From: an uncultured Treponema sp.
GTDB taxonomy: Bacteria; Spirochaetota; Spirochaetia; Treponematales; Treponemataceae
Reading direction: 5' to 3'
DNA: 64,000 bases
Assembly (NCBI GenBank): GCA_947177175.1
Contig: CAMWTK010000001.1
Coordinates: 36,187-100,186 of the forward strand
The notes beneath the pieces are model-generated. The model did not search any database. It was not told where the DNA came from and was given only the letters and a program-made list of their open reading frames with translations. Position numbers and translations under genes: made by a program. Every line of letters starts with the position of its first letter. Within the stretch, counting starts at the first letter, position 1. Shown one piece after another: positions 8,002 through 16,276 of this stretch.

Positions 8002-9426
8002 ATGACAGAACAGGAATTGAAAGACGTTTTCCGACGGAAATATTACCGGACCAGTTCGTTCACTTCAGGCGTGTCGCTGATGATTACCGACGCGGTGTTC
8101 GTCATGCTTTCTATCGGCGCAAGTTTTTTCATCATCAACCTCATCAACCACCACTGGATAAATTTCCGCTCGTTCGTGGAGTACGCCGCATACCTGCCGC
8201 CGACGCTCGCGGTGTTCTACGTGGCGGGACTGTACCCGGGCATCTCAATGCCGCCGGGCGAGGAAATCAAGAAATTCGCGCTCTGCGTGTTCTTCATATT
8301 CGCCGGCATCGCGCTCTCCATCACCGTGGAAGAGGCGGACGAGAAAATCCCGCTGGTCGCCGCGTTCCTGCTCGCAACGCCAATCGCATCCCTCGCGCTC
8401 CCGGTCAGCAGGGAAATCGCGCGGCACTTCTTCGTACGCCAGCGGTGGTTCGGCGTACCTGCCGTCATCTACGTGGACGGCGACAGCGGCAACATCATCA
8501 TCACGCGCCTGCTGAACCGCCCCGACCTCGGCTACCGTCCGGCAATCATCATTGACGGCAGCGCGTCCGCCCCCTCCATGTTCATGGACGTACCCGTCTT
8601 TCCGCCGAACAAAGAAATCGCGGACTTCATCAGGCAGACGGGCATAAAAGTCGCCATCATCAGCGGGTACACGAAAGACACCACGGCAATCGATATGCAC
8701 TACCGCTACACCATCAATTTCCCGCGGACGCATGACAACAACACGATTACCACGTCGGTGCGCGACTTCGGCGGATTCCTCGGCTTCTCCTCGACGCACA
8801 ACCTGACCAAAAAGGCCGCCCGCGCCATGAAACGCCTCGTCGATATCTTCCTCATCCTCCTGTCCGCGCCTCTCGTCATTCCGCTGACGCTCATCGTCGC
8901 GCTCATCATAAAGCGATCCGATCCCGGTCCGGTATTCTACGGGCATACCCGCGTCGGCAGGAACGGACGGTCGTTCAAATGCTGGAAATTCCGCTCAATG
9001 TGCGCCGACGCGGACAAGCAGCTGGAAAAAATCCTCGCGGAGAGCCCGGAAATGCGCGCGGAATGGGAAAAAGACCGCAAACTGACGAACGACCCGCGCA
9101 TCACCAAAATCGGCAAATTCCTGCGCAAGACGAGCATCGACGAGATTCCGCAGCTCTTCAACATTCTGACCGGCGAGATGAGCTTTATCGGGCCGCGGCC
9201 GGTCACCGAGCCGGAGCTGTCCAAGTACGGCGACAAGTCGCACCTGATCCTTTCCGTGCAGCCGGGGCTGAGCGGTATGTGGCAGATTTCCGGGCGGTCG
9301 GACACCGGCTATGAAGACCGCATCGTCCTCGACTCCTACTACATACAGAACTGGTCGATCTGGCTTGACCTGTGGATAATCATCAAGACGATTCATGTCG
9401 TCCTCAAGGGAAAAGGCGCGTACTGA
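8002..9426 (+). CDS. WbaP-type undecaprenyl-phosphate sugar phosphotransferase
   Basis: Polyisoprenyl-phosphate hexose-1-phosphate transferase (PHPT family) of 474 residues that starts assembly of a polysaccharide unit at the inner membrane. The first 150 residues hold about four membrane segments, then a Rossmann-like regulatory domain, a re-entrant hydrophobic helix (about 275-300), and the catalytic domain with K-R-S-D-P-G-P-V-F-Y, W-K-F-R-S-M, K-T-S-I-D-E-I-P-Q-L-F-N and G-P-R-P motifs. The full-length, five-helix layout is WbaP/WcaJ-like rather than the short PglC form. The TGA overlaps the next ATG by 1 nt (TGATG), coupling it to the beta-barrel gene. Transcription comes from the G8 promoter. 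Confidence 0.9.
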   Translation: MTEQELKDVFRRKYYRTSSFTSGVSLMITDAVFVMLSIGASFFIINLINHHWINFRSFVEYAAYLPPTLAVFYVAGLYPGISMPPGEEIKKFALCVFFIFAGIALSITVEEADEKIPLVAAFLLATPIASLALPVSREIARHFFVRQRWFGVPAVIYVDGDSGNIIITRLLNRPDLGYRPAIIIDGSASAPSMFMDVPVFPPNKEIADFIRQTGIKVAIISGYTKDTTAIDMHYRYTINFPRTHDNNTITTSVRDFGGFLGFSSTHNLTKKAARAMKRLVDIFLILLSAPLVIPLTLIVALIIKRSDPGPVFYGHTRVGRNGRSFKCWKFRSMCADADKQLEKILAESPEMRAEWEKDRKLTNDPRITKIGKFLRKTSIDEIPQLFNILTGEMSFIGPRPVTEPELSKYGDKSHLILSVQPGLSGMWQISGRSDTGYEDRIVLDSYYIQNWSIWLDLWIIIKTIHVVLKGKGAY

Positions 9427-10988
9427 TGAAACCGGCAGCCCCACTCGCAATCCTTGCCTGCCTGTTTGCGGCGCAGGCAGAGACATACCGCATAACCGAT
9501 GTCGCGTATGACATCACGGGAAAGACAAAGGAATATGCCATCCAGAATGCCGTTGATATCGACACGACGCGCGTGTTCAATTCTGCCGACGAGCTGGACG
9601 TATACGTGCAGGACTTGCAGCAGCAGTTCAACAACCAGCGGGAATTTGAATCCGCCGCGGTCGAGACCATATACGGCAACACGGACGCCGAGGGCACGAC
9701 CCCCGTCTCGCTGCGCGTCGTCACCAAGGATTCCTATAGTTTTATCGCCGTACCATACCCGAAGTACAATTCCAACGACGGCTTCGACTTCAAGCTCAAG
9801 ATGAAGGACATGAATTTCCTGGGCACGATGAGCATCATGGATTTTGACGTGAATTTCGCCATAGAAAATGACGAGGACGATTCCGAAAAGCACGATTATG
9901 TCGTCGGACTCAATTTCTCCTACGACTATCCGTTCAAGCTCGGTCCGTTCAAGTCATCATGGAACAACAATTTCGGCATCAACTACACGTTCGGCACGAC
10001 AAAGCCCGAATTCGATGTCTCCACGGGGCTGTCCTTTGAGCTGCCGTTCGACCAGTTCTCGGTCTGCCTGTCGCTCACGCAGTCAGCCACCCGCGACGTT
10101 GACTACGAAAAATACGGCGACGAGTTGTATTTTACGGAAGCCGCCGCGCTCTCGCTGCCGGTCACGCTCGCCAAAATCGACGGCTGGGGCAAAGTGAGCT
10201 GGACTCCCTCGCTCTCGTATGAGTGGAACTGGGACAAAAACGGCATCAACAAAGAAAACGACGATTTGAGCAGTCCGCTGCTTACCGTCGCGCACAGCGT
10301 CTCCACGTCCCGCGTGGACTGGATCGGCAATTTCAGGGACGGGCTTTCCGTGGAGCTGGGGCAGTCAATCGGCTATAATTTTCAGCGCAAAGAATTCGTC
10401 CCCAAAGTGTGGGCGACTTTCATGGGCTACAAGGCGTTTTCCTACGTCGGCGTGACCGGGCGGCTGTACGGATTTGCCATGCACAACGGCGACGAAGAAA
10501 TCGGCTCGCTCCTGCGCGGCATCCGGGACAACGTGAAGTACGCCAGCGACGACGCAAAGCTCAGCGCGAAAAAGGCGGCGGAAGTTCCCGCAGCGTTCGT
10601 GGCGAACATCGACGTTCCGATTCATATCGTAACGACGCACTGGAACGACTGGTTCGCCGCGCTGTTCGGCGAGGACGCGGGCATAACGCGCGCGCTCAGG
10701 TTCATGCGCTACCTCGATTTTGAACTGCAGTTCTCGCCGTTCATCGACATCGCGCTCACCAAAAACGCCGCGACCGGACGGCTGTTCAGCATACAGGATG
10801 GATTTTATACGGGCGGACTTGAAGTGCTTGTGTTCCCGGCAAAATGGCGGAGCCTTGAAATCCGCGCGAGCGTCGGCGTTGACGTGGGAAGAAAAATCAT
10901 CCACAAAATCGTGCCCAAGTTAATCGACACCAACTGGCGGCATGGCTCTGCCTATGAAATTTCCGTCGGTATCGGACTGCACTACTGA
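9426..10988 (+). CDS. Outer-membrane beta-barrel protein with an N-terminal POTRA-like domain
   Basis: A 520-residue protein with a signal peptide (MKPAAPLAILACLFAAQAET). After it comes a POTRA-like stretch ending in R-V-V-T-K-D-S-Y-S. The remaining 400 residues are alternating polar/hydrophobic strands rich in aromatics, finishing in an aromatic C-terminal residue (V-G-I-G-L-H-Y), as in barrels inserted by BamA. The pattern resembles BamA/TamA-type or surface-antigen proteins but is too divergent to name. It is coupled to the WbaP-type gene by TGATG, so both would be controlled by the G8 promoter. A role in surface polysaccharide display or export is possible from context only. The 3' end overlaps the convergent TPR gene by 7 nt. 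Confidence 0.65.
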   Translation: MKPAAPLAILACLFAAQAETYRITDVAYDITGKTKEYAIQNAVDIDTTRVFNSADELDVYVQDLQQQFNNQREFESAAVETIYGNTDAEGTTPVSLRVVTKDSYSFIAVPYPKYNSNDGFDFKLKMKDMNFLGTMSIMDFDVNFAIENDEDDSEKHDYVVGLNFSYDYPFKLGPFKSSWNNNFGINYTFGTTKPEFDVSTGLSFELPFDQFSVCLSLTQSATRDVDYEKYGDELYFTEAAALSLPVTLAKIDGWGKVSWTPSLSYEWNWDKNGINKENDDLSSPLLTVAHSVSTSRVDWIGNFRDGLSVELGQSIGYNFQRKEFVPKVWATFMGYKAFSYVGVTGRLYGFAMHNGDEEIGSLLRGIRDNVKYASDDAKLSAKKAAEVPAAFVANIDVPIHIVTTHWNDWFAALFGEDAGITRALRFMRYLDFELQFSPFIDIALTKNAATGRLFSIQDGFYTGGLEVLVFPAKWRSLEIRASVGVDVGRKIIHKIVPKLIDTNWRHGSAYEISVGIGLHY

Positions 10989-12085
10989 TTACTGATAGAA
11001 CGCAGCCGGTTTGCCGCCTCTTCGCGCCAGTACGCATCGGGCATGGACTCCGCCATGATTGCGTACAGCGTCCGCGCAAAAACCGTATCGCCCCGCGCGG
11101 CAACGCGCCCGGCAAACTGGAACATCAAATCCCACACGTGCATCCGGCTTCCCCACTCCACAATGTCCGCGTACCGTGCCGTCTGCCTCAGAAACGCGCC
11201 GTAATCGGTATAGGAAAAACTGGCATCGCGCTCGTCGAGCGATCCTAAGATATGCGTGAATGCCTCTATCGTACCGAGCGCGGCACATTTGAGCGCCTGC
11301 TCAGCCTCGCCGTTGCGCTCGTAGATGTTCCCCAGCTCATACAAAGCCCGCAAAGAATGGTGCGGCTCACAGCGGAACAGCATGAAAAACCGCTCCACGT
11401 GCTTTTCGGTATCGTAATCAATGGTGCGCACCAACGCCATCAGCAGCACCTCGTCCTTGAAATTCGGATCGTTGTCCAAAATCAGCAGTAACGTCTGCTC
11501 GTACACCTCGTCCTTTTTCTGCTGCTTGGCAAGGTCAGCCATCGCATACAGAATGTCGAACAATTCTTCGGGAATGTCAAGATACGCCGATTCCTTGCGC
11601 GCGCGCTCGTAAAAATCAAGCGCGATGTCGAACTCGCCCTCCAGCTGATAAATCCTACCGATCAGAAAATCCGCCTCCGGGTAGACAGCCTTTTCCTTTA
11701 TCCAAGAGACCATCCGATCGACGGAACGAGAGAAATAGTCTTGCCCGAACCGCCTCAGATACCGGTTGATAATGGCAATCGCCTCGTATTCGTCGCGCTC
11801 GCCGAGCACCGCAAGCACGTCCCGAAAGTCCGTCCCCACCCGCTTGACGGCACGGGGCGACAGCGCATTCTCCAAAACAGAGGTCTCGTATTCGGCTTCC
11901 GCGTTGCGGAGATCCTTCGCCTTGTTTGCCAGCTGCAACGCGTTCCCGTAAAGCCCCGCGTCAAAGGCGACGACCGCCTCCTCGAACACCCGATAGGCAA
12001 ATACGTCCTGAGGCTTTTTGGGCGCGCGCGCAAACGACACCGCCACAGACAAAGCAAAATAGATAACCGCCGCCGTTTTTTTCAT
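10982..12085 (-). CDS. Secreted tetratricopeptide-repeat protein
   Basis: A 367-residue protein with a signal peptide (MKKTAAVIYFALSVAVSFARA) followed by helical pairs with TPR-like spacing, e.g. A-D-F-L-I-G-R-I-Y-Q-L-E-G-E-F-D-I-A and A-L-Y-E-L-G-N-I-Y-E-R-N-G-E-A-E-Q-A. Probably periplasmic and used for protein contacts. The ATG at 12085 overlaps the ispG stop by ATGA. The longer upstream frame lies inside ispG and is rejected. The pairing ispG then TPR protein also occurs, as far as I recall, in T. pallidum. No specific function can be assigned. Confidence 0.75.
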   Translation of the reverse strand: MKKTAAVIYFALSVAVSFARAPKKPQDVFAYRVFEEAVVAFDAGLYGNALQLANKAKDLRNAEAEYETSVLENALSPRAVKRVGTDFRDVLAVLGERDEYEAIAIINRYLRRFGQDYFSRSVDRMVSWIKEKAVYPEADFLIGRIYQLEGEFDIALDFYERARKESAYLDIPEELFDILYAMADLAKQQKKDEVYEQTLLLILDNDPNFKDEVLLMALVRTIDYDTEKHVERFFMLFRCEPHHSLRALYELGNIYERNGEAEQALKCAALGTIEAFTHILGSLDERDASFSYTDYGAFLRQTARYADIVEWGSRMHVWDLMFQFAGRVAARGDTVFARTLYAIMAESMPDAYWREEAANRLRSISNQ

Positions 12086-13176
12086 AGCGAGTCCAATTCC
12101 TCTCTGAATACAGTATCGGCATCCTTTTCGTCCACCGTGCGCACTATTTTCCCCTTTTTGAAGATAATCGCGCGCCCGTCTCCGCCCGCAATCCCGATGT
12201 CGGCGTGTTTTCCTTCTCCCGGTCCATTCACCACGCAGCCCATGACCGCGACGGTAATGTCCTTTTTCATGGACAGCAGCTCCTGCTGCCAACGGTCCAC
12301 AAACCCGTGCACGTCAAAGCCGATCCTTCCGCAGCGCGGGCAGGAGATAATCTGCACGCCGCCCGTACGCAGCGCGCATTCTTTGAGGATAGTCACTCCC
12401 GTGCAGATTTCGTTTTCGGGCGTGGAAGAAAGGCTCACGCGGATAGTCGAGCCGATTCCCTGTTTGAGCAAATGCGTCAGCGCCATCGTGCTTTTTACCA
12501 CGCCGATAATCAGCGGTCCCGCCTCGGTCACGCCCAGATGCAGCGGAATATCATACTTGCTCGCAAAAGCCTCGTTCGCCTCAATCGTCTCCTGTACGCT
12601 CGAGGCCTTCATGCTCACCACCACCTGATCGAAGTGCAGCTCGTCGAACACGGCGACCTCACGCGCGGCCGCCGCGCACAGCGCAAGCGCGCGGGTCATC
12701 CTGCCCTCCGCAACCTGATCCGCCAGATCTTTCGGCAGGCTTCCCGAATTTACGCCAATCCGTATGGCAACGCCCTTGTCCTTGCAGGCATTCACCACGG
12801 CTTCCACGTTCTCGCGCTTTCCGATATTCCCCGGATTGATCCTGATAGCGGCGACCGGGCCTTCCAGCGACGCAAGCGCAAGCCGGTAGTCAAAATGAAT
12901 GTCCGCAATGAGCGGCACGGGAGCGTATTTGCAGATTTCCTTAAAACTTTCCGCGCTCGCCATGTCAGGAACGGCAAATCGGATAACATCACAGCCAAGG
13001 GATTGCATATTACCCATGCGGTCGATGATACGGGAAAGGGCACTACTGTCGTCCTTAACGCCAATAATGCCCTCTTTCCACATGGTCTGCACCGTAACCG
13101 GGGCGTTACCCCCGATTGCGATGCGTTTCGTTTCCCCCTGACCGCCAATCGTGACGACTCTAGGAGTTCTGTACAT
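12082..13176 (-). CDS. ispG: 4-hydroxy-3-methylbut-2-enyl-diphosphate synthase
   Basis: [4Fe-4S] enzyme of the MEP isoprenoid pathway that converts MEcPP to HMBPP in the cytoplasm. The 364-residue protein has the conserved start MYRTPRVVTIGG and the three cluster cysteines C279 and C282 (SCPRCGR) and C314 (MGCVVNGPGE). Length matches the short bacterial form without the plant insert. A TTG 24 nt upstream is in frame, but the ATG at 13176 begins the conserved region. It follows atpK after 16 nt and overlaps the TPR gene, so it may be co-transcribed with the V-ATPase operon. Confidence 0.93.
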   Translation of the reverse strand: MYRTPRVVTIGGQGETKRIAIGGNAPVTVQTMWKEGIIGVKDDSSALSRIIDRMGNMQSLGCDVIRFAVPDMASAESFKEICKYAPVPLIADIHFDYRLALASLEGPVAAIRINPGNIGKRENVEAVVNACKDKGVAIRIGVNSGSLPKDLADQVAEGRMTRALALCAAAAREVAVFDELHFDQVVVSMKASSVQETIEANEAFASKYDIPLHLGVTEAGPLIIGVVKSTMALTHLLKQGIGSTIRVSLSSTPENEICTGVTILKECALRTGGVQIISCPRCGRIGFDVHGFVDRWQQELLSMKKDITVAVMGCVVNGPGEGKHADIGIAGGDGRAIIFKKGKIVRTVDEKDADTVFREELDSL

Positions 13177-13192
13177 AGTGTCCCGTTCCGGC

Positions 13193-13627
13193 TCACGCAA
13201 TCATGCCGAATACCATGGCGAACAGCGCGATAGTCTCACACAGACCGACGACCATGATATAGTTGGTAAAGCCCTTGCCCGTCTCTGCCAGCGCGTCAGA
13301 GCCAGCGGCACCCGCCTTGCCCTGCGAAACGGCAGACATACACATCGCAAGACCACACGCAATGCCCAAGCCCAGATAGAAAAGCTGCGTCGCAACATCG
13401 GCACCAGCAGAAGCGACCTTGAGCGTGTTCATCAGCAGAAATCCGTAGATTGTCTGCGTCAGCGGCGCGCCCGCAAAGACGACCAGCAGGAACGGCGCCG
13501 CTTTGTTCGCCTGATAGCAGCGTTTCCACGCACCGATCGCAGCCTGTCCTGCAATGCCGATTCCGATTGCACTGCCCATAGCGGCAATACCCATAACCAA
13601 GCCTGCGCCCAAAATACCCCAGTTCAT
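13193..13627 (-). CDS. atpK: V-type ATPase subunit K (membrane rotor ring)
   Basis: A 144-residue, four-helix proteolipid, the doubled form of the c subunit. It forms the membrane ring that carries ions. The ion-carrying Glu131 is in the second hairpin (L-C-E-T-I-A-L). The first hairpin has T57-Q58 and Y61 in P-L-T-Q-T-I-Y, and Q102 lies in S-Q-G-K. These match the Na+-binding residues T64, Q65, Y68, Q110 and E139 of Enterococcus hirae NtpK. A strong AAGGAG site precedes it, fitting the high copy number of the subunit. It is last of the ATPase genes and sits 73 nt after atpI with a hairpin between. Confidence 0.93.
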   Translation of the reverse strand: MNWGILGAGLVMGIAAMGSAIGIGIAGQAAIGAWKRCYQANKAAPFLLVVFAGAPLTQTIYGFLLMNTLKVASAGADVATQLFYLGLGIACGLAMCMSAVSQGKAGAAGSDALAETGKGFTNYIMVVGLCETIALFAMVFGMIA

Positions 13628-13678
13628 AAAAACTCCTTCAACGGCCTCTCACCGTCAATTGTATACGAAATATTTTCA

Positions 13679-13696
13679 GGGGAAGCAACCTTCCCC
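13679..13696 (-). promoter_or_regulatory. Intercistronic hairpin between atpI and atpK
   Basis: Perfect 7-bp inverted repeat (GGGGAAG / CTTCCCC) with a 4-nt loop, starting 4 nt after the atpI stop on the minus strand and not followed by a T run. Position and form suggest an mRNA processing or stability element that protects the downstream atpK message, rather than a terminator. Confidence 0.5.
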
Positions 13697-13700
13697 GTCA

Positions 13701-15623
13701 TTACTTATCCGAAAACGGCCTGAATTTCGAGCCGCTCCACGTCATGCCCAAGTGCTGGCTGAATTCCAGCGTATTCAGGCGCACGCCATGAACGATAACT
13801 GAAAGCAAGTTCAGTATCATATTCAGCCCGTGCCCGAATACCAGCAAAATCACGCCGAACACAAAGAGTGCCATTTTCCCAAACATCGGTCCTGCCATCG
13901 TGTTGACGGTACTGCTGATTGCCGCACCCGCCAGCGCGACCGCCCACAGGCGGATGTAGGAGACAATATCGCTGAACTGGTTCACCACGCCCAGCAACAC
14001 GGAAATAATGTTCTTCACGCTCTCAAGGATGGACTTGCCCACACTGCCCTCGTAATTCGCAAAGACAAAGTTGAGGACAAAGCCCAAGCCCAGCACCCCC
14101 AGACAGATGAACGGCAACGGGAAATCGCAGACAAACAGCGTATGCTCCGTAATTCCCAGCGGAAAACGCACGCTGTCCACCACCATATTCATGACGACAT
14201 AGAACATTCCCCAAATCATGAAGAGCGACCCCATGTCGCCAAAGAATTTCAGGCTTCGGCGATCCGCCACCATGCACTTGAGGTGCGCGATGCTCAGCTG
14301 GATAAGCGCGAGCGCGAAGCAGAAGATTTTCTGATTCGTGTTCGCCACGTCAGGCGACCCGCTCTTTGCCGCAGAGAACGGCGCGAACGAAATGTCCTTC
14401 AACAGTGGCGGCAGTTTTTCCGGCTCGATGCCGAACCAAGAGCAAGTGACCACGCCCCAGCCCATCGTACACAGCCCGAGCAATGTCACCAGTACGCCCA
14501 GCGAACGTCCGCCTTTCTTGCTTTTTGCCAAAGCGACTAAGCCCGCAATCGTAATCAGCGCGCCGTAGCAGGCATCGCCAAAAATCATCGCAAAGAAAAT
14601 GCAGAAGAACAGCAGGAACCAGCCCGAAATATCGAACTCGCGGTAGCCCGGCGTTACGTCAAGGAAGTCCGTCAGCGGATAAATCACGCTCACGAGCCTG
14701 TTGTTCTTGAGCTTCGTCGGCACGAACTCATCTTCCGAAGGCTCTCCGACCGCCAAACCCCAGTTCGCTTCCTTTGCGGCCGCCTGCAACGTCGCCAAAT
14801 CGTCCACCGGCACAAAGCCCGTCACCCAGGCAAGCGGAACGGATGTTTGCGGCAAAGCCGCCTCATCGTCTCCCGCCGCCTTGCTTTCGTAGCCCATGCC
14901 GCTGTAAATATTCTCAAATTCGATGTCCTTCGCAAGCAAAGGCACATAACGCTTGAGCGAATCCACATACTGCACGCTGTCAGCAACCTGCGCGTCAATC
15001 GCGGCAATCTGCTTCTGGCAGTCCGCAATTTCCTGCGTCAGCTCCGCCGTCGATTTTTGCGGCAACACCACCTGATACGCCTCCGGCGGCATACCCACGG
15101 GACGGTCGGCATCCGCGCTGTCCGCAATGAGCAGAAAACGAGCCTTCGCCTTGTCGCGGTTGACAAGCAACGTCCGCGCGTCTGCGCCAATCGCATGGTA
15201 TTTGGCAAGCGGAATCTCATAGAGCGACACGTACACGCCTTTTTCCGCGAGCGCGGCAATTTCTTCGGGAACAACACTGCCCCAGCCCGAAAGCCGCTCC
15301 AACTCATTGCGGTTCGCCGTAATGCGGTCGTAGCAGCTCTTCTTTTGCTCCGCCTGCTGCACGAGCGTCGCGGCAAGCTCTAGCGCGGCATCTTTTTCCA
15401 AGTCTTTCTGATGCTTCAGCACCTTTTTGGGAACTTTGGTATCTGACAACAGCGAAATCGCCTTTGCCAGCTTGTTGCTCTGGTCGCGGTAGGTCTGCAG
15501 CTCGTCACTTGCCCCCTGCACGTCCTCCAGCTGCACCACGCCGAGCTTGCGCAGACGGCGCAACGCCTCTTTCCGCTCTTTCTCAAGGACGACGAGCGCG
15601 ATTTTCTTCATGGGAACTATCAT
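13701..15623 (-). CDS. atpI: V-type ATPase subunit I
   Basis: Stator membrane subunit (subunit a/I family) of 640 residues that holds the ion half-channels. The N-terminal half is soluble and coiled-coil rich (residues 1 to about 330). The C-terminal half has about seven hydrophobic helices, including S-Y-I-R-L-W-A-V-A-L-A-G, which contains the conserved Arg that faces the K-ring Glu. The first ATG overlaps the atpD stop by ATGA; a second ATG four codons later is also possible. Its size is normal for spirochaetal AtpI. Confidence 0.93.
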   Translation of the reverse strand: MIVPMKKIALVVLEKERKEALRRLRKLGVVQLEDVQGASDELQTYRDQSNKLAKAISLLSDTKVPKKVLKHQKDLEKDAALELAATLVQQAEQKKSCYDRITANRNELERLSGWGSVVPEEIAALAEKGVYVSLYEIPLAKYHAIGADARTLLVNRDKAKARFLLIADSADADRPVGMPPEAYQVVLPQKSTAELTQEIADCQKQIAAIDAQVADSVQYVDSLKRYVPLLAKDIEFENIYSGMGYESKAAGDDEAALPQTSVPLAWVTGFVPVDDLATLQAAAKEANWGLAVGEPSEDEFVPTKLKNNRLVSVIYPLTDFLDVTPGYREFDISGWFLLFFCIFFAMIFGDACYGALITIAGLVALAKSKKGGRSLGVLVTLLGLCTMGWGVVTCSWFGIEPEKLPPLLKDISFAPFSAAKSGSPDVANTNQKIFCFALALIQLSIAHLKCMVADRRSLKFFGDMGSLFMIWGMFYVVMNMVVDSVRFPLGITEHTLFVCDFPLPFICLGVLGLGFVLNFVFANYEGSVGKSILESVKNIISVLLGVVNQFSDIVSYIRLWAVALAGAAISSTVNTMAGPMFGKMALFVFGVILLVFGHGLNMILNLLSVIVHGVRLNTLEFSQHLGMTWSGSKFRPFSDK

Positions 15624-16264
15624 GCGTCAGCCCCCTCATCCGCACCAATGGCGTTTTCGGCGGCGGCATTGCGCGCGTCAATCTTCTTTTTGGAGATTTT
15701 TGACCGCACGACCGCACTGACCTGCTGATCGCCCAAGTATACCGATATTTTCTTGATATTCTGCTTCGCTTCAGGAATTTTCACTTTCTCAAACAAGTTG
15801 ACGCGCTGTGTCGTCGTCCGCAGCTCACGGGAAAGCAGGCGCACCTGCTCGTCAAGCACGCTCGCTTCCAAATCCAGCGACAGCGCTTTCTCCATGCGGT
15901 CGGCGGCCAAGTCAATCCACAGCGGGGTCGCATACAAGTCGTAATCGCCGCGGCTGAACTCCGCGCCTTCATACACGGGAATGTTCACGCCGGCAATGTT
16001 GCCGATTCCTTTCTTGATGTTGCGCACCGTCACCATGTCGGGCGTAAAGGCATTCTCCTCCCCGAACACGCTGATCCACACCTTGAATTCTTTTTCAAGC
16101 TGCACACGCTGCTCGCGGACTGCCTTCGCCTTCGCGTCAATCGTCCGAATTTCGGTCTGAAGCTGCTGTTTTTTGAGCGTGAGCGTCGGAAGATAACGCT
16201 GGTACATTTTCAGCGAGTCTTTCTGCGCTTTCTGCTCGTTTTTAGTCAGCTTAATCTTCGCCAT
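15620..16264 (-). CDS. atpD: V-type ATPase subunit D
   Basis: Central rotor shaft subunit, 214 residues, mostly two long helices forming an antiparallel coiled coil. The N-terminal K-I-K-L-T-K-N-E-Q-K stretch and the C-terminal R-V-N-L-F-E-K-V-K-I-P motif identify the family. It couples ATP hydrolysis in the A3B3 head to rotation of the K ring. It sits between atpB (12-nt gap) and atpI (4-nt overlap). Confidence 0.93.
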   Translation of the reverse strand: MAKIKLTKNEQKAQKDSLKMYQRYLPTLTLKKQQLQTEIRTIDAKAKAVREQRVQLEKEFKVWISVFGEENAFTPDMVTVRNIKKGIGNIAGVNIPVYEGAEFSRGDYDLYATPLWIDLAADRMEKALSLDLEASVLDEQVRLLSRELRTTTQRVNLFEKVKIPEAKQNIKKISVYLGDQQVSAVVRSKISKKKIDARNAAAENAIGADEGADA

Positions 16265-16276
16265 GCCGTGCCCCGA

